A DNA stretch of 8,132 nt from the NCBI GenBank assembly GCA_016763615.1, contig JAESTJ010000031.1, positions 1-8,132 on the forward strand, read 5' to 3'. Positions within the stretch are counted from its first letter, which is position 1. The number at the start of each line of letters is the position of its first letter. The notes beneath the pieces were generated by a model. The model searched no databases and had not been told where the DNA came from. It was given only the letters and a program-made list of their open reading frames with translations. Made by a program: the position numbers and the translations under genes. The stretch comes from Minisyncoccota bacterium (GTDB lineage: Bacteria > Patescibacteriota > Minisyncoccia > Phycocordibacterales > UBA2100). Positions 5,086 to 8,132 of the stretch are shown one piece after another.

Positions 5086-6261
5086 GTGAAAAAATGGCTC
5101 TTTACAATCTTATTTACCGCAATAGCTGCTCTATTAGTTGGTATGGTCGGTGGGTTCTTTGCAACAAATGAAGCGTCCACAAATGACACGTCGAAGAATT
5201 CGAATGGTTCAGTGATCACTATATTTAACGAAGGAGGCACTGCAGGAGGGCACACGCCACGTGGTTTTTCAGGAATGGGGAGCGGATTGTTTGCAGGAGA
5301 TAATCTAAATCCTAATTTTCCTGAAGGCGACGGAGTGCAGACATTTATTACGTTTGATGTATCACAGATTACAGATTCAGAAAAAGCATCTGCCGTACTT
5401 CGGGCTAACGACATAAAAATAAACGGCACTCCATTTGAAGATCTTGGAAACTTGGTAGTGGATGCTGTCTCCTATGATGTCTTTTCGAGGGATTTGTGGG
5501 ACTCCAGCATAGTAGGTAGTGTGTGCACACTAGCAACAAAAAGAACAGATGCGTATGAATGTGATGTATCTTCCTTCATACAACAAATTCTTGCTGATGG
5601 AGAACAAAAGGTGCAATTCAGAATACGCTTTGAAAGTGCAGGAGATAGCGATGGAGAGCAAGATATGGTGTTTTTCTACATGAGAGACTCTAACAGCAAC
5701 GAAGTAGGAGTATTTGAATTGGAAATTACAACTAAAATTGAAAAAGAAAAGACGGTAGCCATCATCGAAAGTGAAGAGCTGCATATCGTAGTTAATGTGT
5801 ATGTTGTAAAAGATAGCGGAGAGATAAGCACAAGAAGAGATGTCGAAGAAGTACGACAGCTACTCGTACGTTCGCAAGAAATATGGAATGCAGCGGGGAT
5901 AGTTCTCGATATTTCAATCGAAGAAATAGAGCTCACTCCAGATGTAGCACTCGCAGTTGCTTTCGGAAATTTTAGGGAATTGTATTCGACGTTCTCGACA
6001 GATAATACTGCCTTTAATATTTTTTACGTTAAGGGGCTACTTGGTCCAAATGGGATTGCATTACCTCCGAGACTTGCACTGGTAGCTGATATTACCTCGG
6101 TTGATGATTTTCGTGCCACTGCACACGAGATTGGGCATCTTTTGGGTCTTGTACACACACTGGAGAGTAGATCACGTTTAATGTTTGGAGGTGCAAATGG
6201 ACGAGATTTATCGAATGAGGAAATTAACAGTACTCGTGCTTGGGCGAGTGCCCTTCAGTAA
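5086..6261 (+). CDS. Membrane-anchored metzincin metalloprotease with N-terminal beta-sandwich-like domain
   Basis: This 391-residue protein starts at GTG 5086 with MKKWLF and a hydrophobic anchor or signal (about 4-25). A low-complexity Gly/Asn/Thr linker (about 28-80) follows. Residues about 83-217 look like an all-beta domain (VQTFITFDVSQI, ASAVLRANDI, FRIRFES, FELEI). Their pattern recalls DNRLRE-type or carbohydrate-binding modules; that match is tentative. Cys147 and Cys159 could pair. The C-terminal part (about 230-391) is a zinc protease. It has the metzincin motif HEIGHLLGLVH (His347, Glu348, His351, His357) followed by a short Met-turn, RLMFGG (Met366), as in matrixins. The protease would face outside the cell. 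The gap of 62 bp before it has no confident promoter. The gene ends 14 bp before the redoxin gene. It may cut surface proteins or exogenous polymers; the target is unknown. The protease call is firm. Confidence 0.88.
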   Translation: MKKWLFTILFTAIAALLVGMVGGFFATNEASTNDTSKNSNGSVITIFNEGGTAGGHTPRGFSGMGSGLFAGDNLNPNFPEGDGVQTFITFDVSQITDSEKASAVLRANDIKINGTPFEDLGNLVVDAVSYDVFSRDLWDSSIVGSVCTLATKRTDAYECDVSSFIQQILADGEQKVQFRIRFESAGDSDGEQDMVFFYMRDSNSNEVGVFELEITTKIEKEKTVAIIESEELHIVVNVYVVKDSGEISTRRDVEEVRQLLVRSQEIWNAAGIVLDISIEEIELTPDVALAVAFGNFRELYSTFSTDNTAFNIFYVKGLLGPNGIALPPRLALVADITSVDDFRATAHEIGHLLGLVHTLESRSRLMFGGANGRDLSNEEINSTRAWASALQ

Positions 6262-6275
6262 TTAATTATATAGTC

Positions 6276-6761
6276 ATGCACGATTATGGAATAGTAGAGC
6301 AGCAAGCCCCGGAACTTCAAGTAGCTAAGTGGGTCAACGAGCAGGGAAATGAGATTGATTCTGTGCACCTTTCTGATTTTAAGGGAAAGAAAGTAGTGAT
6401 ATTTGGGTTTCAGAGTTGGTGTCCAGGTTGTCATAGTAGAGGTTTGCCAACACTGCAAAAACTTGTAGCACACTACAAAGATCGGGAAGATGTAGTTTTT
6501 TTAGCAGTACAAACAGTATTCGAAGGTTTTGAAGTAAATACATATGAAAAAATGAAGGAAGTTCAAAACCAATATGCTCTTGAGATACCATTTGGACAGG
6601 ACGTGGGAGATGCAGCAACAGATAATCGCTCTAGTGTTATGTATCATTATAAAACAGGTGGTACACCTTGGTTTATTTTCCTCAATGAAGAGCATATGGT
6701 GGTATTTAATGATTTTCATATAGATATTGAAACTGCAAAGAGGTATATTGATACTGTATAA
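6276..6761 (+). CDS. TlpA/redoxin-family thioredoxin-fold protein with CPGC
   Basis: This 161-residue protein has no signal peptide or anchor and so is probably cytoplasmic. It has the AhpC-TSA/redoxin layout: APELQVAKW at the start, a LSDFKGKKVVIFGF strand, the active site WCPGC (Cys49, Cys52), HSRGLPTLQ on the following helix, and VVFLAVQTVF. It ends with the cis-proline loop GGTPWFIF (Pro131). TlpA-type proteins reduce disulfides or peroxides; CPGC is a thioredoxin-like pair rather than a peroxiredoxin single Cys. ATG 6276 is chosen because the in-frame TTG at 6240 lies inside the protease gene and would add unrelated residues. Unlike most TlpA proteins it is not exported, so a cytoplasmic partner for the CcdA-like protein, or a role as reductase of other cytoplasmic proteins, is possible by inference. 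Confidence 0.87.
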   Translation: MHDYGIVEQQAPELQVAKWVNEQGNEIDSVHLSDFKGKKVVIFGFQSWCPGCHSRGLPTLQKLVAHYKDREDVVFLAVQTVFEGFEVNTYEKMKEVQNQYALEIPFGQDVGDAATDNRSSVMYHYKTGGTPWFIFLNEEHMVVFNDFHIDIETAKRYIDTV

Positions 6762-6801
6762 ATAATCAGCGATTATATTAAGAGTAATAAATAAAAAATA
6801 T

Positions 6802-6990
6802 ATGAAGAAGATGAAATGTTACGATTGTGAAGAAGTTTTTGAGAACGAGAGCTCGAAAGGAATTCTTGAACAAATGTATCCGCATTACATGAAAGAACAT
6901 GCCGAGATAATTACAAACGCTAGCGAAGAAGAAAAGAGTGCGTGGATGGAGAAGTTCAATGCTGATTTTGACGCAGCGCCTGAAATGTAG
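6802..6990 (+). CDS. 62-residue C2H2-like small protein
   Basis: This small, charged protein starts MKKMKCYDCEEVF. Cys6-X2-Cys9, then His28 and His33 in HYMKEH, give a C2H2 arrangement like a single zinc finger. A strongly helical, acidic C-terminal half follows, with ASEEEKSAWMEKF and Trp48. I know small proteins with this MKCYDCEEVF...HYMKEH layout but no assigned function, and do not name a family. Zinc binding is inferred from residue spacing. Two promoter-like elements, TTGATA at 6748 and TATATT at 6774, lie upstream with a long 20-bp spacer, which is not convincing. The start has an A/T-rich leader and no Shine-Dalgarno. It is the last gene before the hairpin terminator and therefore ends the run of genes from the left. 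Confidence 0.75.
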   Translation: MKKMKCYDCEEVFENESSKGILEQMYPHYMKEHAEIITNASEEEKSAWMEKFNADFDAAPEM

Positions 6991-7013
6991 ACACTATTGT
7001 ATGATTACATGTA

Positions 7014-7041
7014 AAAAACTTCTACGTACGCAGAAGTTTTT
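7014..7041. terminator. Bidirectional intrinsic terminator
   Basis: AAAAACTTCT (7014-7023) and AGAAGTTTTT (7032-7041) form a perfect 10-bp stem around ACGTACGC. Within that loop CG and CG can pair further across an A/C mismatch. The T-run on the right arm serves + strand transcripts ending after 6990; the A-run on the left arm gives a matching T-run on the - strand. It separates the small-protein gene from the ABC-F gene. Confidence 0.85.
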
Positions 7042-7055
7042 GTGTATGGGATACA

Positions 7056-7084
7056 TCGACAGAATCGCTAAAATGTTGTAAAAT
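7056..7084 (+). promoter_or_regulatory. Promoter of the ABC-F gene
   Basis: TCGACA (7056-7061, five of six matches to TTGACA) and TAAAAT (7079-7084, five of six to TATAAT) are exactly 17 bp apart. They lie just after the terminator and just before the ABC-F start at 7094. A start about 7 bases after the -10 would fall near 7091, leaving roughly three untranslated bases. Confidence 0.65.
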
Positions 7085-7093
7085 CTCGCCTCT

Positions 7094-8132
7094 ATGTCAC
7101 GCAATGCAGGATTAATAACATTCAAAGATATCTCGTTTAGTCACGATGAAAACAAACCGGTTTTAATCGAAGCGAGTTTTTCAGTGCGCCACGGTGCCAA
7201 GCTTACACTCATGGGACAAAACGGAGCTGGTAAGAGTACTCTCTTCGGTCTCATTACTGGAATGTATGAACCGAATGAGGGAAGTATAAATATAATGCCA
7301 CGAACGAGCATTGCGACTTCACGACAGGTGATTCCTCGCGATGAACTTTCTCTTACTATGCGAGAGTTTTTCGAGAAATGTTTCAAGGAAAAAGTGTATG
7401 ATATTGATCCGAAAATTGATGCGGTTCTTGAAGTGGTTAACCTTGCACCTAAAAAAGCAACGGTTGCCAAAGACTTTAAAGAAAGAAAGGTAGAAAGTTT
7501 TTCTGGAGGTCAGCAAGCTCGTTTATTGCTTGCCTCAGCACTTATACAAAACCCTGATGTGCTCTTGCTCGATGAGCCTACAAACAGTTTGGACACTGAG
7601 AGAATTGAACATCTTACTGAATTCCTTAAAGAGTACAAGAAAACAGTTATTGTTATTTCCCACGATTCAGAATTTTTGAATGCATTCACACAGGGAGTAT
7701 TGTACTTGAGTGTGCAAACAAGAAAAGTTGAATTATTCAACGGTGACTATCATGATGTAATTAAGGAAATTACTGCTCAGGTAGAAAAAGAAAAGCGCAA
7801 AAATGCACAGCTAGAGAAGGAAATTCTGGCCAACAAAGAGAAAGCAAACTTTTTTGCACACAAAGGAGGGCAAATGCGTATGGTTGCTAAGCGGATGCGC
7901 GACAAAGTAGAGGAGTATGAAGAAAATAAGGTGGAGGTACGTCGCGAAGATAAAACTATCAGGTCGTTTACCATTCCTGTTCAAGAAGATATTCCTATTG
8001 ATGTTCTCACACTTACATCGTACAAAGTTATTCGTGATCACGAGCCAAAGGATGTACCTTGTGATTTGCTACTAAAGCGTGGAAAGCATCTACAAATTAT
8101 TGGACCAAATGGTATTGGTAAAACAACATTAT
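7094..8132 (+). CDS. ABC-F family ATPase (3' partial)
   Basis: The frame is open from ATG 7094 to the right edge (346 codons plus one base). The first nucleotide-binding domain has Walker A GQNGAGKST (41-49), signature FSGGQQAR (136-143), Walker B VLLLDEPTNSLD (156-167, Asp160/Glu161) and the switch His190 in ISHD. A charged coiled-coil linker (about 225-285; EKEKRKNAQLEKEI then KRMRDKVEEYEE) joins it to a second domain, whose Walker A GPNGIGKTT is visible as the window ends. With two domains, a helical linker and no membrane segment, this is ABC-F, not a transporter. ABC-F proteins bind the ribosome E site and act in translation or drug protection. Only about 90 residues separate Walker A from the signature, so a long arm insert is not evident. 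It has its own promoter after a terminator and is unrelated to the redox genes. The subfamily cannot be decided from the visible part. Confidence 0.93.
   Translation, partial: MSRNAGLITFKDISFSHDENKPVLIEASFSVRHGAKLTLMGQNGAGKSTLFGLITGMYEPNEGSINIMPRTSIATSRQVIPRDELSLTMREFFEKCFKEKVYDIDPKIDAVLEVVNLAPKKATVAKDFKERKVESFSGGQQARLLLASALIQNPDVLLLDEPTNSLDTERIEHLTEFLKEYKKTVIVISHDSEFLNAFTQGVLYLSVQTRKVELFNGDYHDVIKEITAQVEKEKRKNAQLEKEILANKEKANFFAHKGGQMRMVAKRMRDKVEEYEENKVEVRREDKTIRSFTIPVQEDIPIDVLTLTSYKVIRDHEPKDVPCDLLLKRGKHLQIIGPNGIGKTTL

Noticed and set aside
5049..5429. 126-codon open frame on the - strand
   Set aside because: It lies opposite the start of the metzincin gene, has Pro/Ser-rich composition typical of an antisense shadow, and shows no domain.
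7141..8041. Several - strand open frames of 65-109 codons
   Set aside because: They are opposite the ABC-F gene, whose Walker A, signature, Walker B and H-loop are all intact on the + strand.
1..8132. tRNA, rRNA, CRISPR array, insertion sequence or attachment site
   Set aside because: No cloverleaf-like segment, spaced repeat series, transposase frame or terminal inverted repeat was seen on reading both strands.

Overview
The window is 8.1 kb of AT-rich, densely packed bacterial DNA with every supportable gene on the + strand. Three things suggest a Candidate Phyla Radiation (Patescibacteria, Parcubacteria-like) genome: many very small proteins, start codons preceded by A/T-rich leaders with no Shine-Dalgarno sequence, and protein types such as DUF1573 plus rhodanese, membrane-anchored DsbA and a membrane-anchored metzincin. 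This assignment is an inference; no rRNA or other marker gene is present. Genes read cleanly in the standard bacterial code.

Layout. Positions 2-3181 hold six closely spaced genes: a 5'-truncated protein with two DUF1573 domains and a rhodanese domain, a CcdA/DsbD-type membrane electron carrier, a small CHNC thioredoxin-fold protein, a small DUF5676-like membrane protein, a 53-residue cysteine-rich zinc-ribbon-like protein and a 53-residue two-helix membrane protein. A 126-bp gap follows (3182-3307), holding a candidate promoter, a perfect 6-bp dyad between its -35 and -10, and an imperfect direct repeat. Next come a membrane-anchored DsbA-type protein (3308-4024), a membrane protein with an intramembrane CAAC motif (4038-4595), a possible 29-residue peptide, a TfoX N-terminal-domain protein, an anchored metzincin metalloprotease (5086-6261), a cytoplasmic TlpA/redoxin protein with CPGC (6276-6761) and a 62-residue C2H2-like protein (6802-6990). 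A strong bidirectional hairpin terminator (7014-7041) ends this run. A separate promoter at 7056-7084 then drives an ABC-F ATPase that runs off the right edge, probably as a leaderless message.

How the genes may work together. At least five neighbouring proteins carry redox-type cysteine motifs (rhodanese CRSGNMS, CcdA-like Cys60/Cys182, CHNC, CPFC, CPGC), and a sixth has CAAC inside a membrane segment. The simplest reading is a thiol-disulfide module spanning the envelope. The CcdA-like protein would carry electrons outward, the DsbA-type protein would act on exported proteins, and the CAAC membrane protein beside DsbA would be its unidentified partner. A metal or metalloid thiol-handling role is an alternative. 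Neither has been shown; the CAAC protein and the small cysteine proteins are the least explained parts.
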